Assembly: GCF_014898815.1 (NCBI RefSeq)
Contig: NW_026515497.1
Location: 372,001-436,000 of the forward strand
Source: Panonychus citri
Taxonomy: Eukaryota > Arthropoda > Arachnida > Trombidiformes > Tetranychidae
Length of the DNA stretch: 64,000 bases
Direction: 5' to 3'
A model generated the notes under the pieces. It searched no databases and had not been told where the DNA came from. It was given only the letters and a program-made list of their open reading frames with translations. Every line of letters begins with the position of its first letter. The stretch's first letter is position 1. Shown here one piece after another: positions 35,173 to 48,303 of this stretch. The position numbers were made by a program, and so were the translations under genes.

Positions 35173-37137
35173 TCAACACATCGGCTCATTGAAATTGAAT
35201 CGCCTCACAATTGTCATTTCATTTGGATTATAAGCCATGGCGAGTGAATCGGTTGAAAGTAAACTTGGATGATGAGCATGAGGATGATGAGGATGATGGT
35301 GATGATGATGATGAGATTGCAGGTGAAGATGATGAGGATGACTTACTGATGAGGCATGAACAGAATTTGCTCCCGCTGTTGAGACACTTGGATTCAGTGA
35401 GCTTTCAAGACCCGATAGTCCACCGCCACCACCGTTTTCACCGCCACTACCAATGCTACTTCCAACACTACTGCTGCTTCCGCCGCCACTTCCAAGGTGG
35501 GATGTTTGATTTGTGAACTTAAAACCTGGATGGTGATGATGATGATGGTGTAAATTATGATATTGATTTGCTGCTAATGAAGCAGCGGCCGCTGCTGCTG
35601 CTGCTGCGGCTGCAACCGCTGCAGCTGATCCAGATGACATTGAAGATACTGATTGATGATAACTCGCCGCTGCAGCTGCAGCTTCAACCATATCACTTGG
35701 CGTTAAACTGGATATTGATGATCCATTAGAGGTTCGAGTTTCACCTAAAAGGAGGGAAGTATTACCACCGCCGAGGTTATTGTTGTTATGACCTGAAGTT
35801 AATGATACGGATGAAGTTCGGGTTTCACTTTTAATCATCGGCGGACTATCACCAAGAGATTCATCGTCGCTCGAATGACCAGATTGCGATGAGTCGTTCA
35901 AATTTTTCAATCCAGACTTGGAACCAGAACCACCCGATTTATCATTTCTAAAGATTCAATGAACAATTAGTTTATTATTAATTACTGCAAATTTCCCATG
36001 GATCATAATCATTATTTATTCATGCTAATTGATTGTTGACTAACTCTTTATAGATTATTCATTCAGCAATTAATTGTTAGTTTACAAGGTCTAATTGTTA
36101 CTCGTTCATTGTTAACCTAAACCATTTTGACTCTTGAAATATTGATCACAATCAATATATTGTTACCTTTTCTTCATTAAATATGTTTTAATGGCTCACA
36201 ACAATAATCAACTTTATCCACTTTCAGTTGATACATTAGATTATAACGATTAGGTTGTAGTGATTAAGTGGTTGTTGTTCGGGAGGATTAAGATGATCCA
36301 GAAGAAGAAGATGATGAATATGAAGATGGAGAAGAAGAGACAAAGAACAAAATGTTACTTCATCGATTCTATGGAAGATGAAAAGTTTTTTTTCTTTTCT
36401 TTTCATCAAATTTGCTCTTATAACTTTTTTCTTCTTATTCTGATTCTTATCATCATCATCATTTTCATCTTCTTCTTCTTTTTCTTTTTCTTTTTCTTCC
36501 TCTTCATTGCTTCATCATCTATCGACCCAAAAGGTAACTCGATACTTTTCATCTTCGTTCCTCTCTTTCTTTCTCTCTCCCTCCCACCCTCTTTCTCTTT
36601 CTCTCTCTTGCATCTCATTCTCATTCCAATTTCAATTCATTGGTATTAGATTACCTTTCGTACTCAATATAAGCTTTTGCTTGGATGATGAGAAAACACA
36701 TTTACCTTGATAACCCACTCCCAGGGTCTCTCTTCATCTCTTCATCTCTTCATCTCTTCATCTCTTCATTCCTCCATCTTCATCTTCATCTCCATCTCTT
36801 CATCTTTTCCTCTTCAAAGCAACTTCCTTTTCTCTCTGGTCACGGAAAAGGCTTTTTGTTAACTTTCTTGTTTTCGCCTTTGTTGTTGCTCATTTACTGT
36901 TGATTTGCCTTCTCTCTTTCTCTTTCTCTCTTTCTTTCTCTCTTACCTTTATCATCACAATCATCATCATCATCATCGACTCTCAATCTCTCTAACAAGG
37001 TAATCTTTACCACAGAAAAACTGATTTTACAAAATAATATTTTCCTTTTTCTTTTTCTTTTTCATGTCTATTGTTCATCTTCTAATGTAACAAAACATCA
37101 ACAATGCTTTTTATTACTGATCATCTTGTTCAATCAT

Positions 37138-37192
<55 letters not shown>

Positions 37193-40100
37193 TTCTATTA
37201 TACCCTTATTATCATCATAATCTTGTATCATTAATACAAAAGGTAAAGTAACAATGAGATGAATGAACAACAGACCAAAAATTAACTGTAACTTTCATAT
37301 GAAAAGTTCATTGATAAAAATCTCACCTTGTCATAGATATTACATCAATTGTATCACAATGATCATTGAGTAGTAAAAATTAAGACACAAATAAAACTAA
37401 TCATCAACAACAATCTTGTCAAGTATCAACTCAATTCAAAACCAAATAACAACCAATCATTTGGACAACTAAAAAATCATTTGAATTAATTGTTATCAAA
37501 CATTTGATTATCTAATTAACTGATTACACAACATGTTACATATCAGAATCGATACAATTGTGGCATTTACTCAGTTAAAAAGGAAAAAAATGTTGAGCTA
37601 ATGGATTAGATTGAAAATGACTTAATCTTTGACTAGAATTCTAAAGGATTAAAATGCTCCTTTGAGTCCAAAAGATCCTTTTATCTTTCTATCGTATCTT
37701 TGCTATCGTTTTCTTCCTCTTCCTCTTCCTCTTCTTCTTCTTCTTCTTCTTCGTTCATCTTAAATTTCTTCCAATTCATTGAAATTTCTCTCTCATCTTA
37801 TCATGATGATAATCAATGTTCTCATCTAATAGAAAGTAAAATCATGTGAGTTTTAAGAGATTGGGATGAGTTAAAGTCTAAAACGGTTGCAATCAACTCG
37901 ATGTGTTACAAAACGCTTTGGGTAAAAGGTCACAATCATTTGTGTGAAATGTGATCTTCATCATCCTCATCTCTCTCTCTCTTTCTCTCTCTCTTATCTT
38001 TTTCATCTTCTTCTGTCTTTATTCATACTTTCATATCTGTCCATCTCATCTTCATCTTCATCTCTTTCTCTCTCTCAGTGTCTCTTCTTTGATTGTGTAT
38101 TTTTAGGGCTACTTTTGTTTCGCTTATGTCAACAAACTTTTATTCCAGTTGGATGAAGATCAGAAGCTTACGCATCTATTAGTTACATATCCGTTGGTGA
38201 GAATACACAAGTCACCTTCTAACCCACCCCACTTTCTCCATCTTCCTCTCCTTCTCTCTCTCATTCTCACTCTCTCCTTTTTGAAAGAGAATATGAAAAA
38301 AAAGATGAATGTTTGATATCGCAAAGAATTAAATGTGTTGTTGATTAAGATTAACAACAACAACAACGATAACAGATTAACGAACATGACCAATAAAGAG
38401 AAAGAGAGACAAAGTTTTAATCTTAATCTTATCGATACCAACGAGAATATAAACTCAATACTATCATAGAGATAAATCTTGTTACCATTACATGAAACTA
38501 ACAATTAACGATAATCAAACTGACACAAATTGTAATTGTTAAAATTTTCCAAAGGTGTGGTCAATAAAAGGTCATATCATATGATAAATTATCAGGTGAT
38601 ATCAGTGGGAGTCGATAATCATTGCAATCACATTATTGATATTACACTTGATATAATAATATCCACTCAAGTTGGATATTTATCTAACTATTTTTATGAA
38701 TTATTTAAAATTGGAAAATGAAGAAAACAAAAACGCAAAGTAAACAATTTAACCTTAATTTAAGTTAATCAACAACGATAATGATACAGGTAAACCCTCA
38801 ATTTGTTACAAGGTATATATAAGAGTTGCAGCCATTTGATTATATGTTTGCTTGTAGAAGGAAAAAAAATACTAACTTTTTGTTTTCTATTCAAAGTTTA
38901 CCTGTGATAATAATAGTGATTATCGGCAAATTATCTTATTTTTAATTCAGTTAAATCAGTTAATTGATTGTTATCATCACTACTGAATACACAAACCACA
39001 CATATACCCAAACCACTAATCATTTGATAGCCACTGATTGATTGACATGATTTATTAATTGTTGTTAACAAGGAGTAAAAATTTTCATATTTGATTTTCA
39101 AATAACAAATATGATTAATATTATTATCGAGAAAAATTTTTTCATCCCAACAAACAAATTGCAATACAAATCAAATTAATCATTGATAATTATAGTGAAA
39201 TGAGTTGATTAATTTCCACCGATAATGATAATGATTAATTAAACTCGTAACGAAAGAAAAAGAGAAAGAAAAAAAGTTCTAATCAGTTCGAATTTGAAAT
39301 CGTATGAGTTTCATCATGTTCATCACTTCATTTGATTGTTGTTATTAGAAATATAGAGTTACATTGTTATCCTATAAAATGATTATGATGATGATCAAAA
39401 TGATGATAAGCTGATGATGAGGATGATGAGGATGATGAGGATGATGATGATAGGCAGGATCTCTTGATGCTCCTCCTTAAACATTGTGAGTATTTTTTTA
39501 CCTTTGAACAATTTGATCAACATTAATATTTGATGATTGGTGTTTGATTTGATGATTACTTTAATTTTACCAACAATCAATTGCAATCAACACTAAATTA
39601 CAAACTATTAACCAATCAACAATCAATGGATGAAATTGTTAACCACAATGGAGTAAATCTTATGAAACAATTATAAGATTCAGAGAAAAGAAAAACTTTT
39701 TAAAACTTTTTTTTTGTTTTTCTCTATTCGAATCATTTAAGTTTCAGTTATGAAAATTATTTTCTTGTTTTCTTTTCATCATAAAAACTGAATATCTAAA
39801 AACTTAGTTAATATTATCATAATTATCATCAAGTAATTAGTGATGATAAACCTTGCAGAACCATTGACATGTAACCTTGGAGAAATTGGGAAAAGGTTAC
39901 AACAATTTACAAGAAGAATTAAAATTAATTATAATCACATTACACAGAGAATGAAGAAAATGTTGATTAATTAAACATAAAGTCAACTGGATAAATCTAA
40001 TGGTCCATTGATTAAATTCAATGATGATCATTAATCATTAATAGTGAATCTTAATCATTGGATAATCTATGAGAAAGCAATCAGATAATTGATAATTATG

Positions 40101-41377
40101 CATGATATTCAATTGGAAGCAATTGTAATCATCGATATTGAGAGAGAAAAATTGCCAATCGAATATCGAAAATAACGAACATAAGATGATGAAGATGATA
40201 AGGATGAAGATATGGATGCTAGAGAGAGAGAGAGAAGATTGAAAAATAGATCGGATGAAGTTACAAGTAACCGGATATTCATGAATAAAATGGTTTTCAC
40301 TTCCTAAACTACAGGTCTCTCTATCTTCATCCTCATCATCTTCAAGTTTCAGGCTTAAATTAGACCACAAAATTGAGGGCCAACTTGATCCTCATCTTGA
40401 TCCTTATCTCCATCATCTCCCTCTCTGTCTATTGCAACCTTTAAAGTCCCCATAGAGATTAAAATGTAATTTTTATCCTTGCGTTTGGTGATCACACCAT
40501 TAGACAAAATTTGCATTCAAATCTCATCCCAAGCGGGACAATCTCAATTCAATCAATATAATTTTTCATCTTCATCTTCATCTTTCATCAACATCATATC
40601 CTAATCAACAACAACAACAACAACGACATATTAACAAGCCAAACATCAAGATCAACCTAATTGATAGCAACACACACACACACATTGACACAAACAGTTT
40701 GACAATGTTAATAATAATAATGATGATGATGATGATGATGATAAACTGATTTATTAACATAGGAAGTAACCAACCGTTCATATGCTACTTATCATCATTA
40801 TCAACATACACCCTCAAAATTAACCTACTAAAAGATTATCATTATCATCATTTCATCACTTAAACAAAAGAGTTGTCATCAAAATCTATGGATCATCTTA
40901 ATCAAAGACTATCATCTAAATCGTTTGATAAAATTGGAGCCAAAAAAAATACACACAAAGACAATTGAAAATCTCACAAGGAAACAATTAAGATGATCAA
41001 ATGATTATAATCAATTGAAAGACAAACAAAAAAGTTGTCACTATTTTGCTAATACAATTTATCATCAACGTGACAATAAAATCCTTGATGGTGAAATTAA
41101 AAATAAACTTTTGCCCCTTTTTCTTATGATTAAGAGATTGAGGGAAAAATTTACCATGGGAAGTTCATTTATATTTATCATCATGGTGATGATGAGATTG
41201 ATGATAAAAATAATGAAAATGAAACCAAGATTGTTAATCAGATATCGACATCACAAGTTGTATCCTCTCCTCGAGTTGAAACAGTTTAGCTGATTGTTGG
41301 TTGATTGTTATTTTGCCAACAACAATCAACCAGAAAGAAACGTTTACAATTTTGTTTCTCATCAAATCAACAAACAG

Positions 41378-41434
<57 letters not shown>

Positions 41435-44400
41435 ATCATCATTTCTTCATTCTCAGTGTTCTCATTTGCAAGAATTATAATCAAACTACAGAAACAGCAA
41501 TCAAACTTGAAGGTGAAACTTAATACCATCAACAACATACAGAAAAACCCACCGTGCAGAAAAACAAGAAACCAAAATCCATCAGAATTGTAATAAAACA
41601 ATTTTTGCAATGTTGGTAAAAATTAAATGGCAACGATTGCAATTGCTGGCAATTTATTAATTCATTTACGATGCACAAACACACAACTATTGCATATTAA
41701 AAAAAGCAGCAAAAAACAACAACAACAACATCAACAACCATTAATCAACTAGTAACTGAATTAATTTGCTGTTAATGTAATTTACTTGAAAGTTGTACTT
41801 ATATTCATTATCTAATCATAATTAACTCTCATGTTTTAAATGTCTATGGAACCGCTTAGGTTAACAATACAGTAATCGTAATCAAATTAACCTTGAACTT
41901 TGATTGTTGAACAAAATTTTGTAAAAAAAAAAAGTTTCTCGAATTGATTAACATTGTTTTCAAGGTTTTGATTGCGTTAATTTCTAGTGATTAACTTTTC
42001 TTTTTCTATCCACTAATTAACTTTAGTTGTTAGTTAATTTAGTTTATTATTGATTATTTAGCTAGTTGATTGGACAACAAACAGATGAAACTTTAATTGC
42101 AATTCAAATCATAACAAATATACAAATAAATTGTTGGAAAAAAAAGTTTTTCTCAAAAGTGTAACAAGAAACCTCGTTAATCAGGGAGAGAGGAGGCAGA
42201 AAGAGAGAGAGAGAGTGAGTGAGACCTGGTTTTGTTATTGATGGTGGAGTAAATTTGTAATTAATTGCAATCATAATACTAATTGCAATCAATTGGAAAT
42301 ATAATTTAGTTTCTTTTTTTTGGAGAAAAAGAACCAAAAATTACAGAGGAAGAAAAAAAATTAGCTTCTTCTTCCCAAAAATCGTTATACTGATTGTCCA
42401 ATTCAAGAGGAGAAAACGTCTGCAAACCTTTGGCTATTTACTGGCATTTCCTTTGCAGTGATTTTTCATTGCCTTTGGGGCCTTTGCATTCCCACCGTGG
42501 AGATACAATTTACACACTCGATCACAGATACACTCTGTATATACTCTCATATATGTGTGTGTGTCTCTGTAACCACAGAAATCGGTTTGTTATTACATAT
42601 AAATATTATATCTTAGTCTCTCTCAATAGAGGAGGAGGTTGGGAGTAGCACGTTTTTTGTTTTATCTCTCGGTTTATGATATCATAGACTCGGAGTTCAT
42701 GAACACCGAGGGCAATAAGATTGCAAGAAAAACTGGAAAAGTGAGAAAAGAGAGAGAGAGAGAGACCGATGATGATGAAGACTAATGAAGAAAATATAAT
42801 CAACAATCAACAACAATAAAACACTTTGTTAACCTAATTTTGTTGTTCGAAAAAGTTTTTCTCTCTTTTTCTCATCTTCATCCTCTCCTATTTTGTTTCT
42901 CCATCTTAAATTTCAATCTCTAAATGGCTTTTAATTGACATTCCACCAGCATTGGAATATCCTAACGTTGAAGGAAATGAACAAATTAGAAGAAACGAAA
43001 ATTTTCAAATTTTCCGCCTCTTTTAAATTCTAATCGAGGCCATGTGATGATAATCTTAATATATCTCTCTCTCTCTCTCTCTCTGAAAATTTCTCGGTGA
43101 AAACAGAGCTGAACTGTTAAACTGTTATAATCCACTTGATCCTCTCATCAATTAGATTTTCACTCGCCAAAAGAGATTAGGATGATGAAAAGCGAGGAAA
43201 ACAAGTTGAAAATTGAATCAGAAAACATAAACCAAATAAAATACTAATTCTCCACTTTTCCATTTCCTAATCAACTATTTCAACGGAATTTAGCATGATA
43301 ATCGTGATTATGATTGATAAATAATTAATCGTGAATGTAGCAAGAGAAATAAACTTACCCATCCTTTGATCCTGCAGCTCGATCTCTTTGCCTCCTATTC
43401 TTAAACCAATTGCTAACTTGAGTTGTCGTTAATCCGGTCGCTTCTGAAAGCTCCTTCTTATCCCTTGGCGAGGGATAAGGATTAATATTATACGATTCTC
43501 TTAAAATATTTCTCGATTTCTCTTTGAAACAATAAGATGTCTCCTCTCCATCCCAAATGGTTCGAGGTAGCGGATATTTCCTGCGAATACGATATTTACC
43601 AACAGCACCTAAAGGTTTATCTCGAACTCTTTCCGCTTCCTTATAATGAGCCTTTAACCAAAGATTCTGTAACTTTGGATGAGAAGATGGACTAAAATGG
43701 TGACTTTCCAAAATTCGATATAACTCTTTGAAATTTTCTCTGCGAAAAAAAAAATGAAAAAGAGAAAATAGAAAATGCAATTAATCTCTCCAAAGGATTA
43801 GAAAAAGTTTCAAAATTTTAATTATCCCACTTTTCGGATTAAATTGATTAGATGATGTTTATCATCATTGATGATTGATTGTTTGCAAACAAAGTTAATT
43901 GTGAAAACAGATTCTTAAAATTATCCTTATGATTAGAATTAATTTTTTGCTTCTCTTTTCAAACAAAACAGAGATCAAGTTAATCTCCATCATCATGATG
44001 ATCATTTAAATCACTTGGTAAGCAATTGAATCTACAGGAAGGAAATGATTTGTTTACACACATTTACAAACCATAGGAATAATTTTACCCCATTGTAAGT
44101 CTATTGGGTGAGACTCATTAAGTGTGATGATGATGATGATGATGATGAGATGGAGGTGGATGATGAGGATGATGAAAAAGTAAGAAATAAGGATGAGGAT
44201 AAACCTAAAAACTTGTCACCGGATCTACTGTTACTGTTTCCTCACTAATACTTGTATTTATGTTTTTAAAATGTAATGTAATGTGTTGAGATGAAAATAA
44301 AGATGAAGATGATAATGATAATGATGATGAAGAGTCTTAACCTTAAGATGAGTAAAATGATGATGATGATGATGATGAGAATTCATGTTGAGATGTAAAA

Positions 44401-47155
44401 TTTAGAGCTAAAAATAAAACTCAATGTGAAACATTGGGTTGGTGTTTTTGTTTCGGTGTAAAAGTTGAACAGTTTCAAAGTTAATGGTTAACAATTTCAA
44501 GATTTGATTCATGGGTGAGCTTAATCCCTAACTGAGAGAGTTAACTGTTAATCTGGATTTGGGTTCTCTCTCAATATTTCCTGAAAAGATGAGGATCAAA
44601 GATGATGGAGATTTTTTCTCTTCCAGTAATCTTGTTAATATTACCATTGATTAGCTTACAAAATTCATATAATTCCCGCAAATTGATGTGATATTTTTTT
44701 TTTGATTATTTGGTTTACATTAGACAACAACAATCAACATGATCTTCACGATTATCTTTGATTATGATAACCAAATATTACAATCAGTTTAATTGTAAAC
44801 ATGATCACGCTAATGGTTGTTATTGATTATGTATCTTTCTGCCTTTTAGTTGAAACAATGTGATCAATTGAAATGAATGATTACTTGATGGTGATGATTA
44901 AGTTTCTTTTCAATTTATCTCACTATCATCATTAAGATTTCTCTTCATCCTATTCATCATCATCATCATCATCATCTTCATTCATCATTATTGTTTACCT
45001 GAATCACTTGGCTCATTTCTTATCGTTATCATGATTAGTCAAATCTATTGTATTTTCTGTAATTCATTTAATCATGATAACAGTTTTTTTTTGGGTTGAT
45101 TGTTATCAATGAAAACTGATTGTTTAGCTACTTTATTTTTCAAGGGTAACACAATTGATTGCTTATCGTTTATCTGTATCAGTTGATAATGAGATGCGGT
45201 GATTCAATTGTTATGAATGATGAATTGGAACTCCAATCGATTAGTTGAAGAAAAACAAGAAAAGAGAAAAAAAACTTTTTCTTGCCGATTTTTATTTAAT
45301 CGAATATTGAGAAAGAGAGAGAATTGAAATTCGAAATTAGTAGTTACCATATATATGAAGCGCTATTCCATGAGCATAACAATCAATTAGGAAAATGAAA
45401 TGAATTAATAATTAACCGGCAACATTAATAAATCATCATTACATTTACCTGGAAAGTTGATTACTATTAGTAGGATATTAACTTGTAATCTAATAAGCAT
45501 CTTAATGAATGTAAACAATTTAACTTTCCCGATCTAATATTTAATATTAACGAGTAGCCTGTCGTCACATCATCATCATCATCATCAAGAAAACACCAAC
45601 AACAACCTATCTTAATTATTGAATATGTCAAAAAATATCTTGGCCCATTTACTTTATTTGTTGTTTCTACCTCATCTTCATCCTTAAATTGTTATCATCT
45701 ATCAGAATTGCCTCCAGGCTAAAATTTACTCTCTCTCTCTCTCTTGTTTTACCTATCATCATCCTCTCAATCAAACGCAATATCAACACGAAACTTTGTC
45801 ATCGGCAAAGAAAAAATGATCTGTCACTTATTATCGACATAAGAATCAGACTCAAAAATGAAATGTAATATGATGATCATCATGATTTTCATCTTCATCC
45901 TCATTATTATCACTCTTTTTCATCTTGTGTGTGTGTCTAAGGGTCTTGGTGATGACAGAGGAAAAATATTATGATTAAAAAAAAAAGAGATCCTTGAAAA
46001 TTATTATTATCACTAATTACAATCAAACATTTATCGCAACAATCATCAAATTATTATGTACTATTTTGGCATCCATCTTAATCATAAGTCCAGATAATTA
46101 ATCATTATCGTCCTTGTGACCACATCCAAGTATAACCATCTTCATCATCTTCATCTTCATCTTCATCTTCATTTGCTGTAGTAAATAAAAAAACTCAATC
46201 TAAAAGATTGATTCAAATTCATAAATGAATATCTTTAAGGTGAAACCTCATCTTATCAATCAAAAATTTCATCCAGGTATTATTAATGTGCTAATAGAAA
46301 GGGTCATAGGTTATTAAATGGGTGCCAAGGTAAAAGGTAAATGAAGGTTGTGATGGAGTTGTAATCATATTTGTCAATCAAACATTTAGAATGTAATTGA
46401 TTTGAATTGGTTGTTAACCAAAGTAACAATCATCTTGTTCATCATCACCTTTACCATGACACCAAGTAATAGGAAAAAGGGATCGGTCATCATACAAAAA
46501 ACAAACTCATGAGGGTATTTCAGGAATGAATATCATCAAAGTGTCTCAATCTTTACCTGAGTTTACAGGTAAATTATGTGTAACCCTTGTTATCTTAGGT
46601 GATGATAACTTAATGAGCGAAAGGTAAAATCATCTCTTACCTATGGAAAGCAACGATTGCTTTGGACTTAAGAACGGATTCATTTTTTTGTAAGGGTTCA
46701 CATGGAGGAAGTGACCAGAGGAAACGGGCTAATCGCTCGATATTTCCGGATTGTTGGAGTACCTCACAGACACAGGCAACTTGTTCCGGGGTGAAAGAGG
46801 GATACATTGGGGTGGAAGAGGAGGAAATATCCTTAGAAGAAGATGAAATAACACTTGATGATGATGATGAATTTAATACACTTTTAGGAATTGGAGATAA
46901 AATTGAACAAGATGATGAAGATGAAGATGAGGATGATGAAGATGATGAGGATGAACGAGATGTAGATGATCCTGATAAAATGAAAGGTCTATTCTTTGTT
47001 GTTTCCAATGTTGATAATGAATTTGGATTAAGATTTGGATAAAATGATTTATAATTAAATGGATCAATTTGATTAGATAAAATTACTCCACCATTGGCAG
47101 TCATAGAGACCAATTGATTAACCAATAAAGCATCCGAAATGTGTCCCATAATCAT
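35173..47155 (-). CDS. so: Six1/2-class homeobox transcription factor (sine oculis)
   Basis: Three exons on the minus strand: 46641-47155, 43359-43739 and 35173-35947, joined in phase (2, 2), about 556 aa. The factor acts in the nucleus with Eyes absent in eye and head development. The N-terminal 115 residues are Ser-rich, with a run of about 16 Ser. The SIX domain spans about 120-236 (FTPEQVACVCEVLQQSGNIE, WSLPPCE, ENFKELYRILESHHFSP, HPKLQNLWLKAHY). The homeodomain spans about 237-294 (GEETSYCFKEKSR, NPYPSPRDKKELSEATGLTT, QVSNWFKNRRQRDR). GKYRIRRKYPLPRTIWDGEE and SYCF place it in Six1/2, not Six3/6 or Six4/5. The tail has polyAla, His-rich and Gly/Ser runs and ends NEPMC. The start could be the first or third codon (MIMGH). 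Introns are 2.9 and 7.4 kb, far longer than in most neighbours. Confidence 0.95.
36400..38670. repeat. Pyrimidine-rich simple repeats in Six intron 2
   Basis: Here the left arm overlaps intron 2. It holds a tandem 8-mer CTTCATCT block near 36733-36768, (CT)n at 37143-37193, TCC/TTC runs near 37710-37755 and CT runs near 37971-38076. The leucine/serine/phenylalanine-rich open frames over these are by-products of the repeats. Confidence 0.8.
38671..43358. other. Six intron 2, single-copy part
   Basis: Non-coding. It holds ATG/GAT runs (39380-39450, 40719-40741), (CA)n near 40671-40684, (GA)n at 41380-41433 and a TATATGTGTGTGTGTC patch near 42550. A slightly GC-richer patch around 42410-42510 has no clear exon. 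Confidence 0.6.
41380..41433. repeat. (GA)n microsatellite
   Basis: About 26 GA units in Six intron 2. Confidence 0.95.
43740..46640. other. Six intron 1
   Basis: Non-coding, with ATG/GAT runs (44127-44148, 44358-44379), CAT runs (44957-44977, 45570-45588) and a TTCATC run (46137-46172). The last part next to exon 1 is the three-copy block at 46300-46612. Confidence 0.6.
46300..46612. repeat. Third, diverged copy of an arm block, adjacent to Six exon 1
   Basis: This matches 55432-55858 in the same orientation and 30174-30608 inverted. Shared words include TGCCAAGGTAAAAGGTAAAT, GAAGGTTGTGATGGA, TTTGTCAATCAAA, GTAATAGGAAAAAGGGAT, GAGGGTATTTCA or AAGGGTATTTCA, and GATAACTTAATGA. It ends about 30 bp from the exon 1 donor at 46640. 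It is more diverged from the arms than the arms are from each other. Confidence 0.85.
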
Positions 47156-48256
47156 AATACATTAAATTGTCCATTAAATTGATTGGAACAATTAAATTTC
47201 TCATTGGTCTTAAACATTAGATTATTTAATTGGTTGAAAATGATACACAAAATTAATAATATTCAATTGATTGATTCACCAATTAGGTTGTTCAATTTGA
47301 TGAAATTACACTTTACACATGAAAAATAAATTGTAATTGATAAACTAATCAAGTTAATCAATCAACAAAAAAATTTTCCCCAATTGATTAACGGTTCCAA
47401 TAGTTAATTATACAGATCACAGAGAAATAAATTAACCACTAATTAATAATTGAGGGTCAGTAGCAAGAAAAATTAACACAGGAACAGATTAAATGTATTT
47501 ATAAGATGAACCGATGAAATTGAATGAATTGTAATTACTATTTTAGTTGTAAGTGTTAATGATGATGAAGATGATGATGTTGCTGTTGTTGTGGTGATGA
47601 TGATGATGAAGTATAAGCAGCAGCTGATGATGAGGATGCTGATGAAAATTCAATAGAGATTCACAAATGAATAGTAAAAAAAAAGGGCTACTGAAAATGA
47701 GGCGAAGATGAGGAAAAAAAGAAAACGTGGTTTTAAGTAACAAGAGATTCACTCACCGACTCACTATTTGATTAAGATTTTGCCTTCAGGGCAGCAAAAA
47801 GATTCTGACAATCTGCTCACTCATTATCATCTTCATCATCTATCTCTTTCTTTTTTCTTTCTCTTTTTGCAACAAAGCCAAAAAAAATAACATCCACAAA
47901 GAGAGAGACACTCACGCAGTGACGATAAATATTGTTAGTCTTTCTCCCTCGCGCAGATTTTCATAAGTTACTTTGAAAGAGAGAGAGAAGATGATGATGA
48001 TGAAAGAGAAGATGAGAAGGGGGGTAAAAAAAGAAAGAGCAAGATTACCTGAGAAAGAGAGGGAAACTCCACCTTCTTTTGAATCATATTAACCTCCCAT
48101 TGGTGAATCAACTTACCTTTTATCAAGAGATGAACATTGTTATCGGGGCGGTGCCGAAGTTTCTTATTGGTTAACAATTTATTTCTCTTTCTTTTCTTTC
48201 ATTCATTCATTTGATTTTCATTTATCATCATCATCTTTTTTTATCTTCCTCTTTCT

Positions 48257-48303
<47 letters not shown>

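Larger units (their letters stand above)
26320..38670. repeat. Left arm of a large inverted duplication
   Basis: The plus strand here matches the minus strand of 51900-59010. Anchor pairs: 38160-38504 with 52060-52404 (the 114-codon open frames translate identically), 36260-36649 with 53878-54336, 28468-28812 with 56448-56853, 27720-27935 with 57323-57538, and GAAATGCAATT at 26322 with AATTGCATTTC ending 59007. This arm is longer because it contains Six exon 3 with its flank (33715-35983), the 2.4-kb element (31257-33641) and about 0.9 kb near 29215-30090, none of which is present in the right arm. The outer end lies about 300 bp upstream of MRPS18A; the inner end lies in Six intron 2. Confidence 0.92.

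Noticed and set aside
36260..36649. Open frames shared with 53878-54336
   Set aside because: They are by-products of TTC/CTT and ATG repeats in Six intron 2; the frames are Phe/Ile/Ser low complexity.
38160..38504. A 114-codon open frame on the minus strand, repeated at 52060-52404 (+)
   Set aside because: It is identical in both arms because the DNA is duplicated, not because of coding constraint. The content is Leu/Ser/Phe and Arg runs from CT and AT repeats, with no domain and no splice or start context.
41294..41593. Arg-Glu repeat open frames over the GA run
   Set aside because: They are pure translation of a (GA)n microsatellite in several frames.
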